NCBI RefSeq assembly: GCF_029407905.1
Contig: NC_073629.1
Span: 52,994,801 to 53,058,800, forward strand
DNA: 64,000 nt
Source: Bubalus kerabau
Lineage: Eukaryota > Chordata > Mammalia > Artiodactyla > Bovidae
Reading direction: 5' to 3'
Position 1 is the stretch's first letter, and each line of letters opens with the position of its first letter. The translations under genes and the position numbers were made by a program. Below are positions 10,147-21,149 of this stretch, in pieces. The notes below the pieces were generated by a model. That model saw nothing but the letters and a program-made list of their open reading frames with translations, was not told where the DNA came from and did no database searches.

Positions 10147-10689
10147 CCAAATCAGCCTTATTGCCAGTGCTCTGCCTAGGACTGAGCTTGGAGCCGGTGC
10201 CCCCACCATCGCCTTTCCCCCAAATCCTCCTCCACTACAACCGCCTTCAGCTCGACAGTGTTCTCGCCTAGCGGTTACCTGGGCTTTGGCTTCTCTTCCC
10301 CAGTTAGCCCTGAAATTCACAGAGGCCCTGTTAACCTGCCCGAGATCTTTTCCTGTGTTGCCCCTACCCCCACCCCCTCGCCTCTGGCTGGGGCTGACTT
10401 GGCTGGGCACTTCCTAGATGGACTTCTACATTCTGCTCCGCAGAGGAGCACCTTGCATTAATGTGACCACACCCAAGCTTGGATTGCCCAGGTCCCTTTG
10501 GACAGTCAACCAGACTCACAGGAGTTCACTCTGTGGCCCAGCTTGTTTTCCCGGGATCCTTCCCAGCTGGTCCAGAAACTTCTTCCTTCCTTGCTTCAGT
10601 GCTGAGGCTGCTCCAGTACATGTTCGTTTATGGCCTGGAGCCTGCAAGACCCAATATGGTCTGGTCCTCTCCCAACCTCATCTCTTAAC

Positions 10690-11066
10690 CTTTCTTTTCT
10701 CACCAACCACATTGACTTCCTCCTTTCCTCAGATATGTTCAAAGCTGCAGGAAACAGCTCACATCTGCCACAGGGCCTTAGCACCACTTTCCCCTCTGCC
10801 TTCTGCACTCCAACTCATGGCCACTCCTATCTTACCATTCAGGTCTCAGCTCCAAGTCACCTCCTCAGAGAAGCCTTCCCTAAATGTTCTTAGCTAGACT
10901 AGTGACCACCATCACTTTGTAGCTCCTCCCCTGTTGTCTTTATATGCTTGTCACTGTCTGAAAATTTCTGATTATATATACTTTTTTAACTTGTGTATTA
11001 TCCATATAAATAAGCTGTCAGGGAACTCACCTGCCTTGTTCACTGGTGTGTCCCCAACATTGAAAA
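10690..11066 (-). mobile_element. L2 LINE 3' end, first part
   Basis: ACAGGGCCTTAGCACCACTT, CATTCAGGTCTCAGCTCCAA, CACCTCCTCAGAGAAGCC and TTCACTGGTGTGTCCCCAAC reproduce, in order, the antisense 3' region of L2, an ancient mammalian LINE. It is interrupted at 11076 and resumes at 11275. Confidence 0.8.
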
Positions 11067-11076
11067 CAGCATGGCC

Positions 11077-11265
11077 TGTAAAAATATTGCATCACTGTGC
11101 TGAACACCCAAAACTAATTTAATATTGTAAATCAACTATACTTCAATAAAACATCTTGATATAGATATTTTTAAATAAAAATTTAAAAAATAAATTATGT
11201 AAAGTTTAAAAAATAAAATTAAATTAAAATAAAAAAATTAAATAAAAATTTAAAAAATAAAGCAG
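11077..11265 (+). mobile_element. 5'-truncated L1 3' end with long A-rich tail
   Basis: CAAAACTAATTTAATATTGT and AAATCAACTATACTTCAATA form the plus-strand L1 3' terminus, followed by about 115 bases of A/T-rich tail. AGCATGGCC occurs on both sides (11068-11076 and 11266-11274) as the TSD, and an L2 copy continues on each side. Confidence 0.8.
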
Positions 11266-11274
11266 AGCATGGCC

Positions 11275-11315
11275 CTCATGGAACATACTCAGTATTTATG
11301 GAGTGAATGACATGT
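11275..11315 (-). mobile_element. L2 LINE 3' end, second part
   Basis: CATACTCAGTATTTATGGAG followed by TGAATGACATG corresponds to the terminal L2 segment that should follow the part ending at 11066. This confirms that the L1 tail between them is a later insertion. Confidence 0.65.
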
Positions 11316-11795
11316 GCCTCAGGCCAGCCTGGCTGAGTGTCGTATCCCCTGCATCTACAGTTCAGTTCATCTGCCTAAAACAGCGCTACATCAGCTACAC
11401 CCAACTGCATTTCTTAGTCTTCACCCCCTGCATATTGGTAGAACCTCCAGGCGCCCTTGGAAGCCAACCATCCCATTATTTGAAGAGTCTTCAACTTGAG
11501 CCCACTAAACTGCTAGATGGTCCCTGACGACTCCCTCCTGTCCCGTGGTGAGGCGGGGTGTCTGTTGCTAAGGTTGCACCAGCTCCAAGCAGGTACCCAG
11601 GCCTGCCATGGCTGCCATCACCCTCAGATGTCACCCACATTGTGTGAGGTCACCTTTCCCTGTGTCACAGCTGGGTGTTGAGGGCTCCATGGTATGGACA
11701 GCCCCTGCCCCTGCCCTGTGTTAAACTGCTTCTTGTGACCAGCATGTCCTTCTCCATTTTCTCCATCTCTCATTCTTTAGAAATTAGCATTCATG
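11316..11795. other. unique DNA, nothing recognised
   Basis: Frames of 61-74 codons are present, but no domain or exon signal can be supported. Confidence 0.5.
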
Positions 11796-11799
11796 ACTG

Positions 11800-11934
11800 C
11801 TATGGACTGAATGTTTGTGTCCCCCAAAATGCATATGCTAAAATCCTGATCCTCAAAGATGATGGTATTGGAAGCTGGGGCCTTGAGAGGTGATTAGGTT
11901 TTGATGATAGAGCCTCATGAATGCTATTAGTACT
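11800..11934 (+). mobile_element. MLT1-like MaLR LTR, 5' part
   Basis: CTATGGACTGAATGTTTGTG, then GATGGTATTGGAAGCTGGGG, then GAGAGGTGATTAGGTTTTGA matches the start of an ancient mammalian MaLR-type LTR. It is interrupted by a Bov-tA and continues at 12166. There is no internal region, so it is a solo LTR. Confidence 0.65.
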
Positions 11935-11937
11935 TAC

Positions 11938-12165
11938 AGGTGGTGCAGTGGCACAGAATCCTCTGGCCAGCGCAGGAGACACAGGAGACACAAGAGACAC
12001 AAGAGAAACAGGTTCAATCCCTGGGTCAGGAAGATCCTCTGGAGGAGGAAATGCAACCCACTCCAGTACTCTTGCCTGGAGAATCCCATGGACAGAGGAT
12101 CCTGGTGGGCCACAGTCCCCGGGGTCACAAAGGGTCGGACACAACTATTCACGCATGCTTTTATA
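11938..12165 (+). mobile_element. Bov-tA SINE nested in an LTR
   Basis: GTGGTGCAGTGGCACAGAAT opens the element and AAAGGGTCGGACACAACTAT closes it. Between them, AGGAGACACAGGAGACACAA belongs to a short internal run of 8-10-bp units. The host LTR flanks it on both sides. Confidence 0.92.
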
Positions 12166-12345
12166 CAAGAGACCCCACCAAGCTCCCTCGTCCCTCCTGC
12201 CACTTGAGGACACAAGGAGAGGTCTGTGACCTGGAAGAGGGCCCCCACCTGACCATGCTGGCACCCCGAGCTCAGACTTCCAGCCTCCAGAGCTGTTAGC
12301 AGTGCATTTCTGCTGTTTACCAGCCACCCAGACTGAGATAGGAGC
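12166..12345 (+). mobile_element. MLT1-like MaLR LTR, 3' part
   Basis: CACTTGAGGACACAAGGAGA, then GACTTCCAGCCTCCAGAGCT, then TTTACCAGCCACCCAGACTG is the 3' half expected of the LTR begun at 11800. The CTTCCAGCCTCCAGA block is typical of this family. Confidence 0.65.
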
Positions 12346-12519
12346 TGTGAAACCGCAGTGGACTTGGAGCAGGAGACCCGCAGCACGCTTACCTGCGTGG
12401 GGTGCGGTGCTCGCATCTTGGTCCATCTTGCCCAGCCTCCTCAGCACTCTGTCTCCTGAGCCCCATGGATCTCTGCTGGCTGGTTACACCAGGCACCTTA
12501 CGACCCCTCTGCTGTGGGC

Positions 12520-12690
12520 ACTGGAGTCAAGTGTATGTGGGCTCAAACCCTGGCTTCCCCACTCACTAGCGCTGTGTGACCTAGGGCAAGAGGCTGACCT
12601 CTCTGAGCCTCGGTCACCTCTTCTGTAAAACGAGGTTGATAATAGTATCAGGCCCATAGGGTTGCTCATATGAGGTGCCTATGAAATAGC
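12520..12690 (+). mobile_element. MIR SINE
   Basis: GGCTCAAACCCTGGCTTCCC, GCGCTGTGTGACCTAGGGCA and ACCTCTTCTGTAAAACGAGG are the MIR body and core, well preserved for so old a family. Confidence 0.9.
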
Positions 12691-12984
12691 CAGTGTACAC
12701 AAAGACTTTTCTAAAGGGCCTGGCAGGGAGTTATCATCTATCAACTGCAAAACCCTAGGCTGCTTCCAGCATTACTCTCATCTCTGGGTAGAAGCTACGT
12801 TTGGAGACAGGAACTAATTTCCTGCAACTTTCTATTCCTGCACCTAGACTGGTGCTTCATGCACAGTGGCTGCTCAGATATCTGCTGAAGTAAGTTATTT
12901 GATAGCACTAAATTTTCTCTTCTCATTTAGATTTTATCTTTGCAGAAGATAAAAATTACATTGTTTTATAGCATGACTTTATAG

Positions 12985-13080
12985 TTGTGAAATATAAATA
13001 ACATAAAATTCACCATGTTAACGGTTTTTAACTGCACAGTCAGTGGCATTAAAAACAGTCACCTTGTTGTGCAACTGTGT
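12985..13080. mobile_element. ancient L1 fragment
   Basis: AACATAAAATTCACCATGTT, then GTGGCATTAAAAACAGTCAC, then TTGTTGTGCAACTGTGTGG resembles a common old L1 3'-region segment. It is too short to orient or subtype securely. Confidence 0.5.
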
Positions 13081-13389
13081 GGTTTATTTTAAACCCTAGC
13101 AGCCAGCATGTGACCAGGACTAGAAGCTGAGTCTAAAGTAGATATGGATATAAAGTAGATACTCAGTGGATATGAATAAAGGAACCTCCACCAGCAAATT
13201 GACTCCATTTAAATAGGGACTCTTCCCGTCCACCTGTACTCAGCAGAGTCCCTGGACATAGTCGGTGCTCAATTAATGTGAAATGAGCCACCAGCAGACA
13301 TTGCAAACTGGGGGGGAAACAAGACAGGGCCTTCAGACAGCTACTTAAGACCCAGAAAGTTGTTTTTGTTTTCAGTGTGTGTGTTGTTG

Positions 13390-13558
13390 TTGGTTTTTTT
13401 TTTTTAATATTTATTTATTTGTCTGTGCTGAGTCTTAGTTGCAGCCCATAAGATCTTTAGTTGCGGCATGTGGGATCTAGTTCCCTGACCAAGGACTGAA
13501 CCCGGGGCCTCCTGTATTGGGAGCAGAGAGTCAGACCCAGGACCACCAAGGAAGTCCT
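13390..13558 (-). mobile_element. CHR-type SINE
   Basis: TTTGTCTGTGCTGAGTCTTA, then GCGGCATGTGGGATCTAGTT, then GGACTGAACCCGGGGCC, then GACCACCAAGGAAGTCC is the longer form of the CHR SINE in antisense. The T-rich tail is at 13394-13412. Confidence 0.85.
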
Positions 13559-13597
13559 GTTCTTTAGTGTTTATCAAGCATTTTGAATAAGTTGCCA

Positions 13598-13599
<2 letters not shown>

Positions 13600-13648
<49 letters not shown>
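13600..13648. repeat. (CA)n microsatellite
   Basis: A nearly pure CA run with one CATA interruption at its start. It is likely polymorphic. Confidence 0.97.
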
Positions 13649-13650
<2 letters not shown>

Positions 13651-13839
13651 TCCGTATTGTGGAATGAAAAACTAGAAGACTCTGGCAACTCTGGACCTGG
13701 ATTCTCGGGTGGCAGCACCTCTTTTGCTGAAAGATGCTGCCCTGAGGACGGGCCGTGTGCTCTCCGGGCCACTGTTACTGGCCCACGATTACTCCCCTGA
13801 TCCTTTGGGTATCTGAGTTTGAGATCCCTGCATTAGAGT

Positions 13840-14010
13840 CAGAAGAAAGGGGCTTGAGGCTCACTTCAACTTAACAGTAAGTCAGTCAGCCCTTTGCACC
13901 GCCACGTCTTCATCTGTAAGATGGGAAAGACGGCAGCGTCTTCACCAGGTTTTTCTGAAAGGTATTACAGGATAACGTACAGGAAGTAAGAAAATCCAAA
14001 GGCTGCTATA
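13840..14010 (+). mobile_element. MIR SINE
   Basis: GGCTCACTTCAACTTAACAG and CGTCTTCATCTGTAAGATGG, followed by GTATTACAGGATAACGTACA, fit a diverged MIR core and 3' region. Confidence 0.6.
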
Positions 14011-15240
14011 TAAACAACAGTCCTCTTTCACGGGCCTACTGTGCCCCAGTCTTGTGTGCTCACACTGAGGATGTATGGCTTTGCCTGCCATTTGGCACTG
14101 CTGGGTTCTTGCACATCAAATACTCACCAGGGAAGACACAAGCATCTGGAAGAGCTGGGGCGCTCTCTGGTTAGCACACAGCAGCTGACGGCTACCCTTG
14201 CCACCTGAAAGTCCTCTCAAGGCCTTCGCCAATGCCCTGCCAGGCGAGGGAGGGAGGCAGTTGAGAGCAGCTGATGCAAGCACAGGCCTGCTCTCCAGCA
14301 TCTCCATCTGAGACCTTTCAACACACCAGGCAGTGGCCAGACCGGCACCTGACCCCATATTACCCGTCAGCGCAGGAATGCACTGCTCATTCACTACATC
14401 TTCAAACCAGCTCCTGTGATACAATTTTGGGCATCAAAGCACCACCAGTTTCCCTCTCTTCCTTTAGAACCACGGCTTGGTTTCTGGGGTGACGTTGCAG
14501 CCACAAAAGCTAGAGGAAATAAGAGCACTTTCCCTTTAAGTCCTTTTGACAAACTCCTTTCTCCCCATTCACCTCAAAGCTCAGGTCAACTGTGTTTCAT
14601 TAGGAGCATCTTGATACTGAAAAAGAATTCAAGACAGGCAATAAATAGAAAGGTAAGTCAGGTGATATACGGTTTTGAAATAAAACAAGTTTGCATAGTA
14701 ACTGGTTCCAGATTGCCTTACAGTCTTGCTTGGCAGGTAGAGATATATTCCTGATAGTGAACCAGATGTCACACTTGCTTTTCTAAGACGTTTGCTTTTA
14801 TCTCCAGCAGTTCCTGATGGAATAGATACAAAGGAAAGACTAGAGCCTTGTTTAAGCATCCTGACACCGGAGAGGATCTGATCATCTAAGAGTCTCCAAT
14901 CTAGGTCTTAACAGCTTTCAAAAATCAAACACGTTAAAACAAAACAAAAGCACTGAGAGGCAATTGAGGATTTCGCCAGCCTCTGTGTAAGGATAGATAA
15001 GGGCAAGAACCACCTACAGTAAGAGATGTGCGGTTTAGCTCTTCTAGAAGAAAATAAGGCCTCCAGAAATTGGTTACTGGATTTGGAGAGAAAAGGCGGA
15101 GTCATTTGACAACACTTCATTGTAACAATGAACCCGGAAACTCCTCTGAGACCTCTTTTAGCCAGGAGTGGCAGCCTCCTCCCACCGCCCCAGATGGATG
15201 GCAACATCCTGCCCTGGCCTTTCCTGCAGCTCCCTTTCAT
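14011..15240. other. unique DNA, nothing recognised
   Basis: Frames of 76-131 codons lie on both strands (for example 14116-14424 minus, 14416-14754 plus, 14908-15303 minus). They have no recognisable domains, and the last one runs into a SINE. I see no supported exon. Confidence 0.5.
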
Positions 15241-15247
15241 TCTCTCC

Positions 15248-15445
15248 CCTTGATGGCTCAGACAGTAACGACTCTGCCCGCAATGCAGGAGACCTGGGTT
15301 CAATCCCTGGGTCGGGAAGATCCCCTAGAGAAGAGAATGGCTACTCACTCCAGTATTCTTGCCTGAAGAATTCTATGGACAGAGAAGCCTCGTGGGTTAC
15401 AGTCCATGGGACTGGACACGACTGAGCAACTAACACTTACTTTTT
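15248..15445 (+). mobile_element. Bov-tA SINE
   Basis: GATGGCTCAGACAGTAACGA, GGTTCAATCCCTGGGTCGGG, CACTCCAGTATTCTTGCCTG and GGACACGACTGAGCAACTAA give the full Bov-tA order, including the B-box. Confidence 0.94.
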
Positions 15446-15827
15446 TCACTTCTCTCCAGTGCAGTCTTGGTTGGACTTTCTGGATTAGCAAATGCCAAGT
15501 GCTCAGGCTCCTGGCCAGTCATACAAACTCTTTGCAGACTGGTGCAGGCAGGGCAGCACGGCACCGAGCCCCTCAGCAGTGCTAACACACAGACCTTCCC
15601 TTCGTACCTCTGTCATTAACAGAAACCAGCTCCCAACTCCTGGTCCCAGAGCCTCTGAGCTCAAGATCTCCAGAGAGACTGTCCATCCTGCTCTGTCAGC
15701 TCAGGGCAGACAGGAGCATCTCCTCTGACCATGCTGTCTGGTCTCACTCTGAAGTCAGGGGGTGCACAGTGGAGTGGCCATGGGCTGGCTAGACGCTCTG
15801 CCAGGAAGCTGACACTAAACCTGACTT
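15446..15827. other. unique DNA, nothing recognised
   Basis: There is a 78-codon frame at 15492-15728, with no domain or support. Confidence 0.5.
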
Positions 15828-16010
15828 TTTAAAATTGTATTTATTTATTTTTAATTGATGATTATTTTACAGTATTGGTTTTATTTCTGTCATAAATCAG
15901 TATGAATTAGCCATAGACGTACGTATGTGCACTCCCTCTTGAAACTCCCTCCCACTTCCCAGCTTTCCCCACCCCCTAGGTTGTTACAGGGCCCTGGTAT
16001 GAGTTTCCTG
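15828..16010 (-). mobile_element. 5'-truncated ruminant L1 3' end
   Basis: TTTATTTATTTTTAATTGAT, then TTTATTTCTGTCATAAATCA, then CTCCCTCCCACTTCCCAGC, then CCCTAGGTTGTTACAGGGCC is the antisense 3' UTR of a ruminant L1, with the poly-A appearing as a T-rich start. No clear TSD was found. Confidence 0.8.
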
Positions 16011-16131
16011 CCTGCCTCAGCTCTGATCAGTTCTATGGGGAAAGCTCTGTGGAGAGTGACTCCCAGAAGAGAGGCAGCATTTATGGGGGATGGGAGCCTG
16101 AGTGGTGAATTTAGGGGCTGTGGTTGGGATG

Positions 16132-16530
16132 GGGTTGTATTCGTTTTTGATTGCTGTGTAACGAATTACCACAAACCGAGCGGCTGAAAACAGTACAAAT
16201 GTGTGATCTGTGGGTAGGAAGTCTGACAACAGGTCTCACTGGGCTAAGTCAAGGTGTCGGCAGGGCTGAGGTCTTTCTGCGGGAGAATCTGTTTCCTTGC
16301 CTTTTCCAGCCTCCGAGGCCACCGCCATTTCCTGCCTTGTGGCCCCTCCTCCACCTTCAAAGGCAGCTGTGTTGCTTGCTCTTAGCACCCTTCTGTCATC
16401 ACAACTTTCTTTCCTGACCACAAAAGGAAAGGTTCTCCACTTCTAAGGACTTACTGGGCTCTTCTGGATCATTCGGAGTCATCTCTCCATCTCATCATCC
16501 TTAACTTGAGTCCTATCTGCAAAGTACCTT
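16132..16530 (-). mobile_element. MaLR-type LTR-like repeat, first part
   Basis: GATTGCTGTGTAACGAATTA, then CTCACTGGGCTAAGTCAAGG, then CCTTGCCTTTTCCAGCCTCC, then CATCCTTAACTTGAGTCC matches a common ancient mammalian LTR-like repeat read in antisense. It breaks at 16531 and resumes at 16953. Confidence 0.55.
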
Positions 16531-16531
16531 A

Positions 16532-16952
16532 TTGTGGGTTGAATTGTGTCTCCCAGATTCAAAGCTGGAAGTCTTCAACCCCAGAATGTGAACTTATTTG
16601 AAAATCGAATCGTAATGTAGTCAGTGAAGATTTTGTCCTGAAGGGCAGGCCTTAGTCCAATATGATTGATTTCCTTATTGAAAGAGGAAATTTGGACCCA
16701 GACACAGACACACATAAAGGCAAGATGATGCAAAGAAACACAAGGAGAAGGTCCAAGTCCAGGAGAGAGGCCTGGAACAGACAGTCCAGGAGAGAGGCCT
16801 GGAACAGACAGAGGCTTTCCTCACAGCCCTCAGAAGGACCCATCTTGATTTTGAACCTGTAGCCTCCAGAACTGTGAGAAACTAAATTTCTGTGGTTTAA
16901 ACCACCCAGTTTGTGGTACTTTGTTACAGCAGCCTCAGCAAACCAATAGACC
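16532..16952 (+). mobile_element. MaLR-type LTR nested in another LTR-like repeat
   Basis: TTGTGGGTTGAATTGTGTCT, then AAGAGGAAATTTGGACCCAG, then CTCCAGAACTGTGAGAAACT, then ACCACCCAGTTTGTGGTACT is a solo LTR on the plus strand. It separates the two halves of an antisense element (16132-16530 and 16953-17035). Confidence 0.6.
16756..16809 (+). repeat. perfect 27-bp tandem duplication inside the LTR
   Basis: AGTCCAGGAGAGAGGCCTGG plus seven more bases occurs twice back to back (16756-16782 and 16783-16809) with no difference. Confidence 0.95.
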
Positions 16953-17035
16953 CCTTCTGCCACGCAAGATAACATATTCCCAGGCCCTAGGGATTAGGAC
17001 ACGGACGTCTCTGGGAGGTCATTATCCTGCTGACC
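16953..17035 (-). mobile_element. MaLR-type LTR-like repeat, second part
   Basis: CACGCAAGATAACATATTCC, then GGGATTAGGACACGGACGTC, then CATTATCCTGCTGACC is the expected continuation of the element that ends at 16530. Confidence 0.55.
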
Positions 17036-17555
17036 AGAGGTCTCATCAGTGGATCCCAGTCAGTGTTATTCATTTGACTTTGTCTTAGGACTGTCCTCAG
17101 TGGCTCTCGTACCATAAATTAAATAACAGACTGGATCATAGACTTGTTGCTCAAATAAACACCCCTGAAAGCATGAGAGGAGACTCAAACAACTGGGCCT
17201 TGTATGGGAAGCCCGTCCAGCTTCAGACACTGTACTTTTTGTGAGCTACATGCAAAGGTGCTGGCATTTACTGCCATTTTTGAGAGGGAGACATTGTGTT
17301 TGCAGAATTCAGTGAATTGGACATTATTGGCTATTTTCTCAGAACAAATAAAAACGAATAGCAGCGATGTCAGCAAAATAGTGAGATAGGAGTTTTCTCT
17401 TGTATTTCCACCAAAGGGCAGCAGTTAAGACAGTCGCCCACAGAGGAGAGTGCCTTTGTCGCCATTCAGGAGTCTGGTGAAGAAGGTCCACACAGCATCG
17501 GAGGAAAAACAAATCCAACACCAGACACATTGAAGAGGGTAAGAGGAAGAGTTTG
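17036..17555. other. unique DNA, nothing recognised
   Basis: No repeat is named here. A near-CTCF motif at 17408 was considered and not called. Confidence 0.5.
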
Positions 17556-17559
17556 GAGC

Positions 17560-17965
17560 TGTATGGATTCACTCATATGTGGAATTTAAAAAAAGAGAGA
17601 GAAGGAAAAACTGGAACTCTAGAAACAGAGAGTAGAATGGTGGTTACTGGGGGCCAGTGCGGTGGGGAAGATGGGGAGGTGATGGTAATAGGGTACAAGT
17701 CTTCCGTGATGGGATGAGCACACTCCGGGGAGCTAACATACAGTGTGGTGACTGTAGCTCAAAGCACTGTGTTTGTGCTTGGAAGTTGCTAAGAGAGTAA
17801 ACCTTACCTGCCACCACACAAGAAAGGTAACTACGTGTGAGGGGTGGATGTGTTAATGAACCTAATTATGGTAATCACTTCACAGATATGTCAAATCATC
17901 ATATTGTAGCTTTAAATATATACAATTTTGTCAATTACACTCCAATATAGCGGAACAAAGGTTAT
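17560..17965 (+). mobile_element. ancient L1 3' UTR
   Basis: TGTGGAATTTAAAAAAAGAG, then TGGTGGTTACTGGGGGCCAG, then GTAATCACTTCACAGATATG, then CAATTTTGTCAATTACACTC is the classic L1M-type 3' UTR ending. Confidence 0.8.
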
Positions 17966-18067
17966 AAGAATCTTGAAATTGCAGAATCCAAATAATTATG
18001 AAGATTCACTACTCTCCTCCATATTTCATCTGTTTATGAAAAATATAGTTTTTAAAATGTGTAAACA

Positions 18068-18187
18068 AGGACTTCTCTGGCTGTCCAATGGTTGAGACCC
18101 TGTGCTTCCAACACAGCGGGTGCAGGTCCAATCCCCAGTTGCAAAAGTAAGATCCTACAGGCTGCTACAGTGTAGCCAGAAAAAAAA
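18068..18187 (+). mobile_element. CHR-type SINE
   Basis: GGACTTCTCTGGCTGTCCAA, then GGTCCAATCCCCAGTTGC, then AAGATCCTACAGGCTGC is a diverged CHR SINE. A perfect 11-bp TSD, ATGTGTAAACA, lies at 18057-18067 and 18188-18198. Confidence 0.9.
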
Positions 18188-18198
18188 ATGTGTAAACA

Positions 18199-18576
18199 TA
18201 AAAAAAAGAAACCAAGAAACTGCTATCCACTATGTTACCCTCACTGCACAAGAGAGGTTGCCTCCCCTAGATGACAATGAGTAAGCGTCCCTCTCGGCTC
18301 TTTAGAGCCATCCCACCACCCACAGGTGGACCATGAAGAGGTCAGCAGGGACCCTTTGCCCTGCTTGTGGGTTTAGTTAGGCCAGATGCCAGAGGGCAGA
18401 AACTGACATAATATAATAGTATGTAAGATAAGAAAACAGCGGATTAACCAGACGAGTAAATCTGTGGCTGATAATACAACAACGGGCTCATGCTTACTGC
18501 AAAAAAAACTGTCCACCTTCTCCATTTCCCCTGCCATTACCTTCAGCACGTCCTTCTCCTCTTTGATTTGGACCTG
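18199..18576. other. unique DNA, nothing recognised
   Basis: Nothing beyond random short frames. Confidence 0.5.
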
Positions 18577-18587
18577 CAATATTCCTA

Positions 18588-18788
18588 GGGCTTCTCAGGT
18601 GGCTCAGGGGTAAAGAATCCACCTGCCAATGCAGGAGAAACAGGAGACAGGAGTTCAATCCCTGGGTCAGGAAGATCCCCTGGAGAAGGAAATGGCAACC
18701 CACTCCAGTATTCCTGCTTGGGAAATCCCATGGACAGAGGAGTCTGGTCCATGGGGTCGCAAGGAGTTGGACACAATTTAGCATGCAA
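18588..18788 (+). mobile_element. Bov-tA SINE
   Basis: GGGCTTCTCAGGTGGCTCAG, AGTTCAATCCCTGGGTCAGG, CACTCCAGTATTCCTGCTTG and GGAGTTGGACACAATTTAGC give the full order. A perfect 11-bp TSD, CAATATTCCTA, flanks it (18577-18587 and 18789-18799). Confidence 0.95.
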
Positions 18789-18799
18789 CAATATTCCTA

Positions 18800-19734
18800 C
18801 TTGTTTCCCTGTTTTGGTCCCTTGCTGCTTTTCATCCTCTAGCTGTTGCATTTAAAATCTGGAAAAAGAAAAGCAAACACAGGCATACACACAGACACAC
18901 ACATCTGACAGTGTCATTCACCTGCTTAGGCTTTTAAATGTCCGGAGTCCCCCATAACCCAGAAAGCCCAAGTTTCTAACTGCAGCGTACGAGGCCCACT
19001 CCAAGTGGATTGAGCCTGCTTTTCCAACTTCATCTTTCACTGTGCAACAGGGGGAGAGCCTATTTCAGAGTTTCCAAAAGTCTGGTCACTCTGCACTAGA
19101 ACTAGCATTCTTGAGTCCTTGTGAAAAGTCCCAGTCCTCATGACTCAGAGTCTTAACAAGCACCTGAAGCAATGCTTACGTGTGCAAAGCTGGGGGCCTC
19201 TATAATCAAGGGTCATGGTTCTGTTTCCCTCAGTCTCAAACACCGTTCTCCTCTGTGTCCACTTCCTCTTTTGAGGTAATGATCACAGGGCATCTTCTCC
19301 TTCTCAAGTGAAATACATTTCCCCCTCTTTCTATCCTTCTAACACTTTATACAGACCATCATAACACAGCTTTGCTCTACAGATGTTTGCTGCAGATCTG
19401 TCTCTCCTGCCGAATGAAGAATTCCTTGTCGTTAGGAACCATATCTTGTTCGTTGTTTCCCCCTGAGTAACTACACAGTTTCTCTGTATAGCTGACCATT
19501 TTTCCCTTTCGCCTTGGCCACTTAATGTGCTTAGAGTCAAATTCACAGCTCAGGTATCACAATTACGAAGGCTGTCATTGGCCGTGTATCCATGTCTTCT
19601 TTTCACCCTAGACGTGACCTATTTTAATTTATATTTGCCTTGCCCAGAGTTTTCAAAACCTGTATTTGGCCATTTTATTTTATATGTTTCTGCTATGAGC
19701 TGCCTCAGATCCTTTCTGGAAGAAGGTGAGAGGG
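18800..19734. other. unique DNA, possibly with decayed L2
   Basis: ACCATATCTTGTTCGTTGTT near 19440 is faintly L2-like. It is too diverged to call. No exon can be supported. Confidence 0.4.
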
Positions 19735-19830
19735 AGATAAATTATTCATCTCAGTATTCCTACCACCCAGGACAGCATCTGGCAGATAGAAAATACTCAA
19801 TAACGTTTTGTTAAATTTAATCAAAGGAAT
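19735..19830 (-). mobile_element. possible L2 3' end
   Basis: CACCCAGGACAGCATCTGGC, then AAATACTCAATAACGTTTTG resembles the L2 terminal segment in antisense. The match is short and diverged. Confidence 0.4.
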
Positions 19831-21145
19831 AAAGTTATGTGGATTCTGTGACAATTATTGGACTCATCACTTAGAAGACTTTCTTCTTGCTTATTTCTGA
19901 TTTTTACTGCAGTGCTCAAGAGCTAACACTGCTAGGAGAGGGTCTGATGGACCAGGATCTGTTATAACACAAAATTCATTTGATTTCAGCAACTTAATTA
20001 GCTCAATTTTCCACCTTGGTCTATGTGCAACCTATTTTAGGAACTCAAGCTACTCAGAAACACTGTAATCTAGAATTAATCTTACGAGATGGTGAACAGG
20101 GAGCAATCTGCCAGGAATTTGGCAACGGAAGCAAGGATAACATGTCTCAGTCAACAGGGAGAGAGGTGTGCAGACGAGGTTGCACAGGGTGGAGCAGGGG
20201 CCGGCGCACAGGGGGCTGAGGAAAGGTCTCAGAGATGCGGAGGTGCCTCAGGAGACGGTGGTCCAGCAAGTGTGAGGAGCCATGCGGAGGAGCAAAGCTC
20301 CTGTTTCCTGAAGACACAGCCCTGTGCTGTCCCCAGGTGCTGCTGGAAAGGTGAGTGTGTCAAAGATGTCAACGTCAAATAATAAAACTATGAAGAGATA
20401 AGTGAAACATCTTGAAAAAGGAAAAAAAGTCACTTTTTTAAAAGTTGACATCTAATGTTTTCTTAAGAAAAGCTATCTTTTCCATCCTTAAGCATTATAG
20501 CTGAAGAAATAACGGCAGCACCCAAATCTCTTTAAATTGGAAATTTTTTTCCAGGAAACACACGAACATGTGTGGTCTTGTCACCTCAACTCTCTCAGCA
20601 AGTCCCTCACGCTTCCAGTTAGCTATTTTCAAAGCATCGTTCAATTGGAATTTTTTTTGCTTTGAAGAAAAATAAAGGGAAGCTAATCTATCAATTGTTA
20701 CGCAGCCAACGATGTATAAAACCACGTCTTATTTAAATTTGCTTCCAATGTCTTTGTTTCAATCTAAAACATTGATTCAGTGTGTTTTCTCTGTGAAAAC
20801 CTAGAGAATCTGAGATCATTCTTTAAACAACATAAAAGAAAAGTACTGATATTAAACAATGAAAATGGGAAGTTTGTCAAAATGAGTTTGCTTACATTAT
20901 TAGCATGATATCCGGCCCATTATAACAAAACATGGCTCTTTTCCCCCAAGTGAAATTAACAGAGGAACCGTGAGCTATAGTTTGGGATACCTGCTGTGCT
21001 CATGCTGTCCTAGGTCACTGAGTTACTAGTCCTGGCTGAGGGTTTGGTCTCAGTCTCAAAGGATTAGGTGTTAAGGGTAGGGCAGTCACCCAGTCAGCTG
21101 AGTTAAGGGGGCCTGGTTACCTGGGGTCTGAGGGTCAACTGGCAG
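19831..21145. other. unique DNA, nothing recognised
   Basis: Frames of 67-97 codons overlap at 20016-20451 on both strands, but no domain is seen. An A/T-rich stretch follows (20640-20930). No gene can be supported. Confidence 0.5.
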
Positions 21146-21149
21146 GTTA

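Noticed and set aside
10418..10897. 159-codon plus-strand frame
   Set aside because: Its second half overlaps the antisense L2 copy. It has no domain or coding signature.
11934..12447. Several overlapping frames of 100-160 codons on both strands
   Set aside because: They lie over a Bov-tA SINE and the MLT1-like LTR that it split.
17408..17421. CCACCAAAGGGCAG, close to the CTCF core
   Set aside because: One mismatch at a strongly preferred position. Near-matches of this sort are expected by chance in 64 kb.
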